From Thiorhodospira sibirica ATCC 700588 (GTDB lineage: Bacteria; Pseudomonadota; Gammaproteobacteria; Ectothiorhodospirales; Ectothiorhodospiraceae), in the NCBI RefSeq assembly GCF_000227725.2, contig NZ_MU255056.1, positions 1,342,747 to 1,406,746 of the forward strand: a stretch of 64,000 bases of DNA, in the 5' to 3' direction. This document shows positions 52,736 to 64,000 of the stretch, piece after piece (position 1 is the first letter of the stretch; each line of letters starts with the position of its first letter). The position numbers and the translations under genes are program-made. The notes beneath the pieces are model-generated. The model was not told the DNA's origin. It made no database searches and worked only from the letters and a program-made list of their open reading frames with translations.

Positions 52736-54085
52736 TCAATCAGCGGTGGCGAGGGTGATGCCCTCGCGCAGAATATCGGCCAGCCAGTGGATTTGTTCGG
52801 GGGTGATGATATACGGCGGCATCAGGTAGCTGACCGCCCCGAGCGGACGCAAGAGGGCACCGCGCTGCAAGGCATGGCGATAAATGCGCAAACCGCGCCG
52901 TTCTTGCCACGGATAGGGGATTTTGCGGGCCTTGTCCTTGACCAGCTCCACGGCGGCGATCATCCCGGTCTGACGCACCTCGGCGACATGCGGGTGATCC
53001 TGCAAGTCACGGAGGGCCTCGCCCATAACCTGGGCCAGATGGCGGTTATGCCCCAGCACATCCGTTTGGGCAAAGAGATCCAGCGTGGCTAAGGCGGCCC
53101 GGCAGGCCAGCGGATTGCCGGTGTATGAATGCGAATGCAGAAAGGCCGTGAGCTTTTGATACTCATCGTAAAAAGCGGCAAATATCGCCTCGGTGGTCAT
53201 GACCACGGACAGCGGTAAATAGCCGCCGGTCAGGCCCTTGGACAGGCACAGATAATCCGGTGTCATCGCCGCCTGTTCACAGGCAAACAGGCTGCCGGTA
53301 CGGCCAAAACCGACCGCAATCTCATCGGCAATCAGGTGAATATTGTAGCGATCACAGGCCTTTCGCAGGCGCGTTAGGTAAATGGGATCATACATGCGCA
53401 TTCCGCCCGCGCATTGCACCAGCGGCTCAATGATCACCGCGCAGATCTGCTCGGCCTGAGTCGCCAGCACCTGCTCCATCGCCTCAAAGCGGCGCAGTGC
53501 GACTTCGGCGCAGGATTCGCCCGGCTCCCGGTCAAAGCAATCCGGCCCCGGTACGGTAATGGACTGCATCAACAGCGGTTGGTAGGTTTCTTTATACAGC
53601 GCGACATCGCCCACGGCCAGCGCGCCTAGGGTTTCACCGTGGTAGCTGTTTTGCAGACAGACAAAGCGGGTTTTTTGTGTCTGTCCCTGATTGCGGAAAA
53701 AGTGATAACTCATCTTCAGCGCGACTTCCACCGCCGATGAGCCATTATCCGCATAGAAACAGCGCGTCAGCCCTGGCGGTGCCAGCTTGACCAGGCGCTC
53801 AGAAAGCGCCACCACCGGCTCATGGGTAAAGCCCGCGAGGATGACATGCTCTAGCTGGCTTAGCTGCTCTTGCAGACAGGCGTTAATATAGGGATGTGCA
53901 TGTCCAAACAGATTGACCCACCAGGAGCTGATGGCATCAAGGTAGCGATGCCCCTCAAAATCCTCAAGCCACACACCCTCGCCCCGGCGAATGGGAATCA
54001 TGGGCAGGGATTCGTGGTCTTTCATCTGGGTGCAGGGATGCCAGACCACCGCGAGATCCCTTGAACTTAAGGCATTATTCGACAT
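52736..54085 (-). CDS. bioA: Adenosylmethionine-8-amino-7-oxononanoate aminotransferase
   Basis: A 449-residue PLP class III aminotransferase of biotin synthesis, which makes 7,8-diaminononanoate using SAM as amino donor. Features: HPCTQMKDHESLPMIPI at the N-terminus (BioA-specific), DAISSWWVNLFGHAHP, YADNGSSAVEVALKM, IADEIAVGFGRTG and the PLP lysine in CLSKGLTGGYLP. No other bio gene is in the window. It is convergent with the carboxylesterase gene and divergent from the glycosyltransferase gene. Confidence 0.95.
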   Translation of the reverse strand: MSNNALSSRDLAVVWHPCTQMKDHESLPMIPIRRGEGVWLEDFEGHRYLDAISSWWVNLFGHAHPYINACLQEQLSQLEHVILAGFTHEPVVALSERLVKLAPPGLTRCFYADNGSSAVEVALKMSYHFFRNQGQTQKTRFVCLQNSYHGETLGALAVGDVALYKETYQPLLMQSITVPGPDCFDREPGESCAEVALRRFEAMEQVLATQAEQICAVIIEPLVQCAGGMRMYDPIYLTRLRKACDRYNIHLIADEIAVGFGRTGSLFACEQAAMTPDYLCLSKGLTGGYLPLSVVMTTEAIFAAFYDEYQKLTAFLHSHSYTGNPLACRAALATLDLFAQTDVLGHNRHLAQVMGEALRDLQDHPHVAEVRQTGMIAAVELVKDKARKIPYPWQERRGLRIYRHALQRGALLRPLGAVSYLMPPYIITPEQIHWLADILREGITLATAD

Positions 54086-54111
54086 AACTTTTTATAAAGA
54101 TAGGACTTTTT

Positions 54112-54870
54112 GTGCGCAGCGACCAACCGATTGCCGTGTCTGTGATTATTCCTGCCTGGAACGAGGCGCAATTCATTGCGAAAACCTTGCAAAACCTCCA
54201 GCAGGTTCTGGCCGAACTTGATGTTAACAGCGAGATCATTGTAGCGGATAACGACTCTACCGACGAGACTGCCGCCATTGCCACCGGCATGGGTGCGCGG
54301 GTGGTCCATGAATCAGAACGTCACATTGCCCGCGCCCGCAATACCGGCGCCGGGATTGCCCGTGGGCAGATGTTGTTTTTTGTCGATGCCGATACCTGGC
54401 CTGCGGCTGAGCATTTTCAGAAAGCCGTGGCACTGCTGCAAAGTGGCGAAATCTGCGGCGGCGGTGCGGCCATTGAGTTTGATGGCCTCAATCGTGGCCC
54501 CCATCGGGTCGGCGTGAGCATGTGGAATCGCATCTCCGTGCGCTTTAACGTCGCCGCCGGCTGCTTTTTCTTTTGCACCCGCGAGGCCTTTGATGCGGTA
54601 GGCGGCTTTAGCGCCAAACACTATGCCGGCGAAGAGGTGTATTTCTCCCATAGCCTCAAACGCTGGGGCAAAAAACACGGCAAGCGCTTTCAGGTCATCC
54701 CCAGCCCCTTAGTGCAAACCTCCGGGCGCAAGGTTGAATGGTTCAAACCCTGGGAGCACTTCATCGTCATTCTTATGGTGATGCTTTTCCCCTTTGTCCT
54801 GCGCTCACGCCGCTTGAGCTGGTTTTGGTACAAACGCCCCCAAAGCGCGCAATCGTCTACTCCTGAGTAA
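54112..54870 (+). CDS. Family 2 glycosyltransferase
   Basis: A 252-residue GT-A enzyme: SVIIPAWNEAQFIAKTL, IIVADNDSTDETAAIA, the DxD motif in FFVDADTWP, and GEEVYFSHSLKRWGKKHGKRF as acceptor-side region. A hydrophobic stretch near 218-232 may contact the membrane. The sugar and acceptor are unknown. The start is GTG at 54112 with TAGGA upstream; it is divergent from bioA by 26 bases. Confidence 0.85.
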   Translation: MRSDQPIAVSVIIPAWNEAQFIAKTLQNLQQVLAELDVNSEIIVADNDSTDETAAIATGMGARVVHESERHIARARNTGAGIARGQMLFFVDADTWPAAEHFQKAVALLQSGEICGGGAAIEFDGLNRGPHRVGVSMWNRISVRFNVAAGCFFFCTREAFDAVGGFSAKHYAGEEVYFSHSLKRWGKKHGKRFQVIPSPLVQTSGRKVEWFKPWEHFIVILMVMLFPFVLRSRRLSWFWYKRPQSAQSSTPE

Positions 54871-54923
54871 ACAGGGTCAAAGCGGCATCTTCGGATGCCG
54901 CGATTTGCATCGGATTCTGCCCA

Positions 54924-54956
54924 TAAAAAAAGCTCGCCAAAGCGAGCTTCATTTTT
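54924..54956. terminator. Bidirectional rho-independent terminator
   Basis: AAAAAA, the stem AGCTCGC/GCGAGCT with a CAAA loop, then TTCATTTTT. It serves the glycosyltransferase gene on the plus strand and the tRNA-Leu gene on the minus strand. Confidence 0.85.
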
Positions 54957-54971
54957 AGGCATTGATTTTAT

Positions 54972-55058
54972 TGGTGCCTGGAGCCGGAATCGAACCGGCA
55001 CGCCCGTAAGGGCGAGGGATTTTAAGTCCCTTGCGTCTACCAATTCCGCCACCCAGGC
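54972..55058 (-). tRNA. tRNA-Leu (anticodon UAA)
   Basis: An 87-nt class II tRNA. On the minus strand it has acceptor GCCTGGG paired with TCCAGGC-type end, the D arm with GGTAGACGC, anticodon stem AGGGA/TCCCT around CTTAAAA (anticodon TAA), a variable arm CGCCCTTACGGGCG and T arm GGTTCGATTCC. CCA is encoded. It reads UUA/UUG codons. Confidence 0.97.
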
Positions 55059-55313
55059 AAAACCGACGTATCGGAATCCTCAAAACCAAGGCGCGTATCA
55101 TAGCATCCACTGCATGGCTTGGGTAGCGCAAATTCACCACATGGTAAAAGCAGAGACAGAGTTATGAGCGTGATACGGCCTTTCAGGTTTTACCGCCGGG
55201 AGCCTCAAGCGCCAGTGTGACTGAGTTTTGCCACACTGGTGCCTGAGCCTGCACCCATCCCCAAAGCGGAGGCTTTTGCGTTGCCCGCTTGGCAGATGCC
55301 AAGTTTCAGCGAC

Positions 55314-58898
<3,585 letters not shown>

Positions 58899-58999
58899 AC
58901 GTGTGCGTCTTTTCGTTGTCGTTATCGTCAAGGGTTGAGCGTTGTATCTTGCTTGGCATGTGGCGGTATCATCTTGATGCCGCTTTAAAACCGGCGACA

Positions 59000-59041
59000 C
59001 CTGCCTGCCGCGACGCACGCGACGCACGCGGCGCAGGCAGG
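59000..59041. repeat. Palindromic GC-rich repeat (copy 3 of 3)
   Basis: Arms CCTGCCTGC (59000-59008) and GCAGGCAGG (59033-59041) around a core with two copies of CGACGCACG. It lies between ppsA and the small membrane gene, not in a HEARO-like element, showing that the palindrome is an independent repeat. It could fold into a strong hairpin in RNA of the rnf transcript. Confidence 0.8.
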
Positions 59042-59055
59042 GAAGGTGCCGCCAC

Positions 59056-59235
59056 TTAATCCGCCGATGAGCGGCAGCGCTGTTGACAGCCCAGACAGCC
59101 GCCGGCCTTGGGGGGCAGGTCGGTGCTGTCGTGGGGGTGTTTGCAGGCGATGCGTCGGGCCAGTTGGTCTACCAGCACCCACAGGGCAAAGGCGGCAAAG
59201 ATAAACAGGATCGCCAGCAGGTAGTTCAGCATCAT
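59056..59235 (-). CDS. Small cysteine-rich membrane protein downstream of rnfA
   Basis: A 59-residue protein: one N-terminal membrane helix (about 4-23, [19 protein letters not shown]), then a cytoplasmic or periplasmic tail with four cysteines ([15 protein letters not shown]). Its ATG overlaps the rnfA stop (TGATG), so it is translated with the rnf operon. The arrangement (one helix plus Cys-rich tail) recalls NqrM, the maturation factor of the related Na+-NQR complex, but the sequence is not clearly that family. A role in metal or flavin/iron delivery to Rnf is inference. Confidence 0.7.
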   Translation of the reverse strand: MMLNYLLAILFIFAAFALWVLVDQLARRIACKHPHDSTDLPPKAGGCLGCQQRCRSSAD

Positions 59236-59822
59236 CAGTTAGCGCCTCCCAGTCCGGCAAAGCCCATAAAGGCCAGCGATAAAATCCCGGCGAGCATCAG
59301 ACTCATGGCTGCACCCCGGCTGATGGAGGGCACGTCGGAGAGCTCCAGCTTTTCGCGCAACCCGGCCATCAGCAAGATGGCAAGAATGAAGCCTCCCCCC
59401 GCGCCCAGGCTGTAGATCAGCGATTGGCTGAGGTTGTATTCATTAAAGGTCTGAAACAGGGCCAGGCCGAGAATCGCGCAGTTGGTGGTAATCAGGGGCA
59501 AGAAAATCCCCAGCGCACGATACAACGCCGGACTGAATTTCTTCATGGTCATTTCCACCAGCTGTACCGCCGAGGCAATGATGGCGATATAGGCGATCAG
59601 GCGCAAAAATTCCAGATCCAGCAAGACCAGCAGGGCATTGATAAACCACGCAGACAGGGAGCTGATCAGCATCACAAAGGCAGTCGCCAGCCCCATGGAG
59701 AAGGCAGTTTGCAGTTTGCCCGAGACCCCCAGAAAGGGGCAGATGCCCAGAAACAGCGCCAGCACAAAGTTATTGATGATGGCGGCGTTTAAGAAGATAT
59801 AGGCTAAGGAATCGGCTTCCAT
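59235..59822 (-). CDS. rnfA: Rnf complex subunit RnfA
   Basis: A 195-residue membrane protein with six helices. It matches RnfA/RsxA: NAAIINNFVLALFLGICPFLGVS, VQLVEMTMKKFSPALYRALG and GIFLPLITTNCAILGLALF. Conserved Cys residues in ICPF and TNCA (iron site shared with RnfE) are present. Rnf couples ferredoxin/NADH electron transfer to ion transport. The ATG at 59822 overlaps the rnfE stop (TGATG). Confidence 0.94.
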   Translation of the reverse strand: MEADSLAYIFLNAAIINNFVLALFLGICPFLGVSGKLQTAFSMGLATAFVMLISSLSAWFINALLVLLDLEFLRLIAYIAIIASAVQLVEMTMKKFSPALYRALGIFLPLITTNCAILGLALFQTFNEYNLSQSLIYSLGAGGGFILAILLMAGLREKLELSDVPSISRGAAMSLMLAGILSLAFMGFAGLGGAN

Positions 59823-60478
59823 CACGCACCTGCCTGTACGGGGTTGGGTTGGGTCTTGCGTTGCATCTGGCGTTCTTTGATCCAGGCAAAGAGCAACAGC
59901 CACGCCCCCAGCACAAAAAAGCCGCCGGGCGGTAATAGCATGATGACCCACGGTTCAAAGGAGGGACCAAAGATGGGAATCCCCAATAAAGAGCCAGCAC
60001 CCAGCAACTCACGCACCGACCCCAGGCACAGCAGCGCGATGGTAAATCCTGCGCCCATGCCGAGCGAATTGATCAGGGTTTTGCTCAGGCGATGGCGCGA
60101 GGCGTAGGATTCTGCCCGTCCCAGGATCATGCAGTTGGCAACAATCAATTGAATAAAAGCCCCCAGGGCGTGATAGATTTCCAGGCTGATCGCCTGAATC
60201 AGGTAATCCACCACGGTCACAAAGGTGGCAATGATAACGATGTACGCCGCAATGCGCACCTCTTTAGGGATATGGCGGCGCAGCAGTGAGACCATCACGC
60301 TGGAGCACAGCAGCACAAAAGTGGTGGCCAGACCCATCGCTAAGGCATTGATCACCGAGTTGGTGACGGCCAGCACCGGACACATGCCCAGCAGCATCAC
60401 AAACACCGGATTTTCACGCCACAGGCCGCGCAGGAAGGTATCGGCGGTAATCGGTTTTTCGCCGGGTTTTAAAGCCAT
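59822..60478 (-). CDS. rnfE: Rnf complex subunit RnfE
   Basis: A 218-residue membrane protein with six helices: ENPVFVMLLGMCPVLAVTNSVINALAMGLAT, PKEVRIAAYIVIIATFVTVVD and LIVANCMILGRAESYASRH. The Cys residues in GMCP and ANCM match the partner Cys of RnfA. The ATG at 60478 is taken as the start; a TTG at 60487 is possible. The sequence before it is the end of the IS607-type element, so its original translational coupling to rnfG has been lost. Confidence 0.94.
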   Translation of the reverse strand: MALKPGEKPITADTFLRGLWRENPVFVMLLGMCPVLAVTNSVINALAMGLATTFVLLCSSVMVSLLRRHIPKEVRIAAYIVIIATFVTVVDYLIQAISLEIYHALGAFIQLIVANCMILGRAESYASRHRLSKTLINSLGMGAGFTIALLCLGSVRELLGAGSLLGIPIFGPSFEPWVIMLLPPGGFFVLGAWLLLFAWIKERQMQRKTQPNPVQAGA

Positions 60479-60512
60479 CTTAATCAACCTGATTCTGTTT
60501 CGTTAACATACG

Positions 60513-61664
60513 TTAGCGCGCACCCTCAATGAGGATGGGCGAATCCACCAAAGCCCGTAGGAAAATCCCACGGGCGCCATTCTCGTCGCGTTCCATTTCA
60601 ATGCCGTTTGAGCGAATGACCTTTGCAGAACCGATGTTGACAATCTCACCTGTCCAGCTCGCTGTCTTTGATGTGTACGCCTCACAGACGCGCACCAGCT
60701 TCTTCCCGCGTTCGATGCACTTCTGCTCTAGCCGTTGGCCGAACCGATAGTGCGCGAACGAGAGGAGGCTGCGGACAGACTTGCGGCGGAGCTTTCGCCC
60801 AGCCTTTGACGTCATCTGCTTTGTTTCAAATGTTGGCAGAAGGATGACATCAAAGTTGTCCGTTAGAAAACGAGCGACTTTCCAATGGAGTTCGTCGATC
60901 AGTTGCTTGATCTTCAATCGGATAGCATCCGCCGCTTTCGTAAAAGACAGACGTTTGCGCTTCCCTTCCGCTTTATCACGACGAGACAAGAGACGATCCA
61001 GATGATGCGCCAAACGCACAATCCTCTGAAAATCATCTTGCCCTAGATGACCAACGTGCTGGTCGCTAAAGAATGTCTGGAAGGTTCTCACACCGGGGTC
61101 AAGGGCAACCAGACGGCCTTGGTTCTCGGCTGCATCTGGTTCTTTTAGAACCGGGAGGGAGACATACCACTTGTTGGCAAACTTTATGACACGACCATCA
61201 CGCAGGTTCATCGGTAGAGCCTCTGCGAACTTCATTTCGCCCAAGGCTCTAACGTTGAACCCGCGCCGATCTTTTGACCACTGATCATTCCTGAGAAAGA
61301 ACGACTGCTGCGCGTCCTTGCGCGATTTGAAGCGACACCGGCTGAACTCGCCCGTGCGCTTGAATTTCGCAATCGCCTGCTGCACGGTCTGGCAGGCTTC
61401 TGCCACCGCGCCATCACGAATCGCCCTCGGGCAATCCGTTGTCCAAGGGTATTCCTCAGCGAGATGGGGGATCAGGTACTTCTTGATGGCCATGAAGTTT
61501 GGCTGGACGATCCGCAGATTCAGCAGCCAAATTGTCTCGTTGTAGACGAACCGATAGACGCCCAACCACGAGTTCAGCCGCTTCTCTTGCGACCGCGTTG
61601 GTCGCATCCTGATTCTTTTTGCTCTGGTAATTTCTCCGTCCGTAGAGCCTGCAAGCGAAGCCAT
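60513..61664 (-). CDS. tnpB: TnpB, RNA-guided nuclease-type protein of the IS607-type element
   Basis: A 383-residue TnpB with RuvC-like catalytic residues: Asp in VALDPGVRTF, Glu in LPTFETKQMTS and Asp in ERDENGARGI. The N-terminal part has ITRAKRIRMRPTRSQEKRL and WLGVYRFVYNE. The Cys pairs of the usual zinc finger are missing: the region reads YTSKTASWTGEIVNIG where many relatives have a Cys in TSKTC. The ATG at 61664 lies inside tnpA (209-base overlap); the frame is open further upstream but without family likeness. An omega-RNA would be expected at its 3' end, near 60490-60600. Confidence 0.88.
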   Translation of the reverse strand: MASLAGSTDGEITRAKRIRMRPTRSQEKRLNSWLGVYRFVYNETIWLLNLRIVQPNFMAIKKYLIPHLAEEYPWTTDCPRAIRDGAVAEACQTVQQAIAKFKRTGEFSRCRFKSRKDAQQSFFLRNDQWSKDRRGFNVRALGEMKFAEALPMNLRDGRVIKFANKWYVSLPVLKEPDAAENQGRLVALDPGVRTFQTFFSDQHVGHLGQDDFQRIVRLAHHLDRLLSRRDKAEGKRKRLSFTKAADAIRLKIKQLIDELHWKVARFLTDNFDVILLPTFETKQMTSKAGRKLRRKSVRSLLSFAHYRFGQRLEQKCIERGKKLVRVCEAYTSKTASWTGEIVNIGSAKVIRSNGIEMERDENGARGIFLRALVDSPILIEGAR

Positions 61665-62169
61665 GAACGATGGCCAATAGGTCTTCGGCAAGTTCACGTT
61701 CGGGTTTTCTTTTATCTTCACTGAGAACCACGAGTTCGCTGCCGCACTCGTGGATAATCCACTCAATGAGTTCAAATCCGAAACGCACGAGTCGATCTTT
61801 GTGGGCAACCACAACCGTGAGCTTCTCGCCGCGCAGGCATCGTCCCAATATGGATTTAAGCCCTTTACGCTGATAGTTGAGGGCGGAGCCGACATCTTGG
61901 ATGATCTCGGCGCCTGGGTAGCGCTCACGCAGGTATTGGGCTTGTCGCTCAAGGTCGGGCTTTTGGGCAGGTGAAGACACTCGGCAATAGCAGATGACAG
62001 AGGGTTTAGCCTGAATGGCATCCCCAAGATAGGCGTCGACATCGAACCTGCGCTGCCCGCTGGCAGTTCGGTAAGTGGCGATCCGCCCTTCATCGGCATA
62101 TTTTCGAAGTGTGTTTGCATGGAGTCCGAGTATTTTAGCGGCTTCTCTGGATGGAACATACCTGGGCAT
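61456..62169 (-). CDS. tnpA: IS607-family serine recombinase TnpA
   Basis: A protein of up to 237 residues. The N-terminal helix-turn-helix (VPSREAAKILGLHANTLRKYADEGRI) is of the MerR type and the resolvase domain starts VICYCRVSSPAQKPDLERQ, with the catalytic Ser in RVSS. Further on are VVAHKDRLVRFGFELIEWI and ELAEDLLAIVHGFACRLYGRR, the usual end of IS607 TnpA; the 45 or so residues after that overlap tnpB in another frame and may not be native. The ATG at 62169 gives the family start MPRYVPSREA. Confidence 0.9.
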   Translation of the reverse strand: MPRYVPSREAAKILGLHANTLRKYADEGRIATYRTASGQRRFDVDAYLGDAIQAKPSVICYCRVSSPAQKPDLERQAQYLRERYPGAEIIQDVGSALNYQRKGLKSILGRCLRGEKLTVVVAHKDRLVRFGFELIEWIIHECGSELVVLSEDKRKPERELAEDLLAIVHGFACRLYGRRNYQSKKNQDATNAVAREAAELVVGRLSVRLQRDNLAAESADRPAKLHGHQEVPDPPSR

Positions 62170-62213
62170 GTGTGCTCCGCGTTTACTTAAGAATGTAAGC
62201 AAAAGTTAGTATA

Positions 62214-63041
62214 CTAAAACCTAGATGTCAACTCGTGAGCGGGTTCAGGGGGCAGCGTGTCAGATTCTGCCGCAGGCATATTCACCATTCCCGGCGGACC
62301 GGGCACAATCTCTGCGGGAACGGGCTCATGTACCGGCGGCACAACGGCAAACAGTGGCCACTGATCGACCAGTTGGGGCAAGACGGTTGCCGCGCTGTCG
62401 TTGAGCATACGCCCGATGGCATTGGCAGAGATGGTGGCTCCGCTGATGCCGTCAATCTGCCAGGGGTGTTCCTTGGTATTGGGACGTACCGTGACGATGG
62501 CATTGGCCAGACGCTCCCGGGCGAGATCCAGGCGCGCATCCAGGGCCTCAAAATTGGCTAGAAAGCGCGCATCGGTTTCGATTTTATCGCCCAGCCCTGG
62601 GGTTTCCTTGCTCTCCAGTACCTTGATGCCGATGATGCACTGGCACTGCGGGTCATAGCCATACAGCACCCGGATGATGTCGGCATAGCCGCGTGCTGCC
62701 GCTTCCAGGGCAACGCCCTTAAACTGCCCCTCGGCATCATAACCGGCATAAATGCGCCGTGCCCCGCTGGGTACCGCCCCCTCCAGCACCGCCACACCAT
62801 CGCTGCCGAGCACAAAATCATAGCGCTGGGTGGCCCCCGGAATCACTTGCAATACGGCGGCTTCCAGCGCCAGACGCTGGTTTTCCACAATATAGGGGCG
62901 GGTCAGCTCTACCACGCTGACCACCAAGAGCCCGGAAAACAGGGCAATCAAGCCCAGGGTGGCAATCAGCCTGCTGCTGGCGGTAGGGCTGGAGGCAGCC
63001 AGTGGGGCTTGTGGGGTTGAGGTCGTCGTATCGGAGCTCAT
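62214..63041 (-). CDS. rnfG: Rnf complex subunit RnfG
   Basis: A 275-residue protein with one N-terminal membrane helix (about 25-47) and a periplasmic FMN-binding domain. The flavinylation motif is GISGATISANA, where the Thr carries FMN covalently. Other features are SKETPGLGDKIET and TVRPNTKEHPWQIDG. The Pro-rich C-terminus (PVHEPVPAEIVPGPPG) is longer than usual and ends at the IS607-type element. It overlaps rnfD by four bases (ATGA). Confidence 0.92.
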   Translation of the reverse strand: MSSDTTTSTPQAPLAASSPTASSRLIATLGLIALFSGLLVVSVVELTRPYIVENQRLALEAAVLQVIPGATQRYDFVLGSDGVAVLEGAVPSGARRIYAGYDAEGQFKGVALEAAARGYADIIRVLYGYDPQCQCIIGIKVLESKETPGLGDKIETDARFLANFEALDARLDLARERLANAIVTVRPNTKEHPWQIDGISGATISANAIGRMLNDSAATVLPQLVDQWPLFAVVPPVHEPVPAEIVPGPPGMVNMPAAESDTLPPEPAHELTSRF

Positions 63042-64000
63042 GCCCCCTCCTTGCCAGGGGCGGCTGGGCGGCGGTCTTTGGGTTTAAGGCGCTGGCGCAA
63101 CGCGCTCAACGCATCGCGCAGACGCGGCGGCGGGCGCTTGCCGTAGGGGCGCGGCTGGGTCAGGTGATCAATCAACGGTGAGGCGGCATTGCCCAATAAA
63201 ATGGCATACATGATGCCCTCCGGCAGTCCACCAAACAGGCGGATGATCACCGTGAGAAAGCCGATCAGCAGGCCATAAATCCACACCCCCCAGGGCGTCA
63301 CCGGTGAGGCGACCATATCGCTGGCCATGAAAAAGGCCCCGAGCATCAAGCCGCCGGATAACAAGACAAACCACGGCGAGGGGTAATAGGCCGGGTCCAG
63401 CAGATAAAATACGCCAGCGGTCAGAAAGGCCCCGCCCAGCACCGCTGCGGGCAGACGCCAGTTAATCAACCGCCGCACCACCAGATACATGCCGCACAGA
63501 AAAATCAACAGTGCCGAGGTTTCACCCACCGAGCCGGTGGTCAGCCCCAGGAGCAGATCCGTGGTTTCGGTAAACATCCCTTCAAATTTCCACTGCGCCA
63601 GCGGGGTTGCCCCGGTGTAGGCGTCCACCGATGGCGGGGTGGTAAAGGGCATGGTCAGGGTTGAGGGCAAGACCTCGGTAAAACGATCCGGATGACCGGG
63701 CACCGTCCAGGTGGAAATCGCCCCCGGAAAGGCCGCCTGGGCAAAGGCCCGCCCGACCAGCGCCGGGTTGAAGGCATTAAAGCCCATGCCACCGAACAGC
63801 ACTTTCCCCAGGCTCATGCCGATAAAGGCCGAAACCGCCGCCATCCACAAGGGAAAAGCCGGTGGCAGGGTCAGCGCCAGAAGAATGCCGGTGATGATGG
63901 CGCTGTAATCCGACAGGGAATTTTCGCGCCGCCCAAGACGGTTAAACAGGTGTTCAGTGGCCACGCAGGTGAGCGTGGTGGTCAGAATCAACAGCAGCGC
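63038..64000 (-). CDS. rnfD: Rnf complex subunit RnfD (5' end outside the window)
   Basis: Residues from an internal point to the C-terminus; the frame is open to the last base of the window, so the start lies beyond. Membrane helices and LTLPPAFPLWMAAVSAFIG, FGGMGFNAFNPALVGRAF and YTGATPLAQ (the FMN-accepting Thr site) identify RnfD. The order D-G-E-A follows the Nqr-like and clostridial arrangement rather than the E. coli rsxABCDGE order; rnfC and rnfB are presumably upstream. Confidence 0.93.
   Translation of the reverse strand, partial: ALLLILTTTLTCVATEHLFNRLGRRENSLSDYSAIITGILLALTLPPAFPLWMAAVSAFIGMSLGKVLFGGMGFNAFNPALVGRAFAQAAFPGAISTWTVPGHPDRFTEVLPSTLTMPFTTPPSVDAYTGATPLAQWKFEGMFTETTDLLLGLTTGSVGETSALLIFLCGMYLVVRRLINWRLPAAVLGGAFLTAGVFYLLDPAYYPSPWFVLLSGGLMLGAFFMASDMVASPVTPWGVWIYGLLIGFLTVIIRLFGGLPEGIMYAILLGNAASPLIDHLTQPRPYGKRPPPRLRDALSALRQRLKPKDRRPAAPGKEGA

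Larger units (their letters stand above)
60490..62213 (-). mobile_element. IS607-type transposon (tnpA + tnpB) inside the rnf operon
   Basis: About 1.7 kb between the rnfG stop and the rnfE start, in the same orientation as the rnf genes. It carries a serine recombinase (tnpA) with a MerR-like N-terminus and an overlapping tnpB. IS607 elements lack terminal inverted repeats and make no clear target duplication, so the ends given are approximate; AAAAGTTAGTATACTAAAAC at the left and TAACATACGTTAGCGCGC at the right are candidate end sequences. Insertion at a gene junction left all rnf genes readable; the last residues of RnfG (LTSRF) could be encoded partly by the element. Confidence 0.85.

Overview
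The window is chromosomal DNA from a purple sulfur bacterium, most likely of the order Chromatiales (Gammaproteobacteria). The main evidence is a tandem array of five light-harvesting LH2 beta/alpha (puc) gene pairs at 46.2-48.4 kb. It is supported by gammaproteobacterial gene orders (lptM-lysA-dapF-DUF484, mrdA-rodA-mltB-rlpA, envC-ctpA), a membrane Rnf complex and a predicted persulfide-sensing ArsR repressor beside a rhodanese. GC content looks like the high fifties. The family cannot be fixed from the sequence alone.

Layout. 0-6.3 kb: the 3' part of an AAA ATPase/PD-(D/E)XK protein, a GNAT-nitrilase fusion, a transglutaminase-like protein, tRNA-Arg(CCU), metZ, an FKBP isomerase and a HAD phosphatase. 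6.3-7.0 kb: gene-poor, with a transposase scrap. 7.0-11.7 kb: three overlapping or abutting genes (PstS-like periplasmic protein, porin, GGDEF-EAL protein). 12-20.7 kb: a PlsC-like acyltransferase, then an Aer-like receptor, a second chemoreceptor, a STAS protein, cheY, cheA and cheW. 20.8-28.1 kb: recD, plsY and rep on the minus strand, then gatC with a MotA-like/OmpA-like pair on the plus strand. 28-35 kb (minus): dsbD, DUF484, dapF, a methyltransferase, lysA, lptM, glutaredoxin, rhodanese and an ArsR repressor. 35-44 kb: envC, ctpA, ppa and the rod-shape operon mrdA-rodA-mltB-rlpA. 44.2-45.3 kb: a NolW-like protein and msrB. 46-48.4 kb: the puc array, ended by a strong terminator. 48.6-51.8 kb: gspG-H-I-J-type pseudopilins and an AlgZ/LytS-type kinase. 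52-55 kb: carboxylesterase, bioA, glycosyltransferase, tRNA-Leu(UAA). 55.3-58.9 kb: PEP synthase interrupted by an intein. 59-64 kb: rnfD-G-E-A, split by an IS607-type transposon.

Main findings. (1) Two long elements and one short one that look like IscB-less HEARO/omega-RNA elements sit exactly before start codons that read ATGA (acyltransferase, ppa, carboxylesterase). In the first two the element's own right end supplies the Shine-Dalgarno sequence. (2) A 403-residue LAGLIDADG intein lies immediately before the Cys-His of the PEP synthase catalytic site. (3) The puc array is a near-identical 433-bp tandem repeat, with mosaic alpha genes, one frameshifted beta gene and a TGT-N12-ACA (PpsR/CrtJ-type) box on the promoter. 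(4) An IS607-type element lies inside the rnf operon in the same orientation. (5) The ArsR repressor has the Cys pair spacing of SqrR/BigR.

How the genes fit together. Light capture (puc), ion-coupled electron transfer (rnf), gluconeogenesis from pyruvate (ppsA), chemo- and aerotaxis, c-di-GMP signalling and sulfur-stress sensing suit a motile anoxygenic phototroph. Most of the rest is housekeeping: lysine/DAP synthesis, cell-wall elongation and remodelling, phospholipid synthesis and DNA repair.
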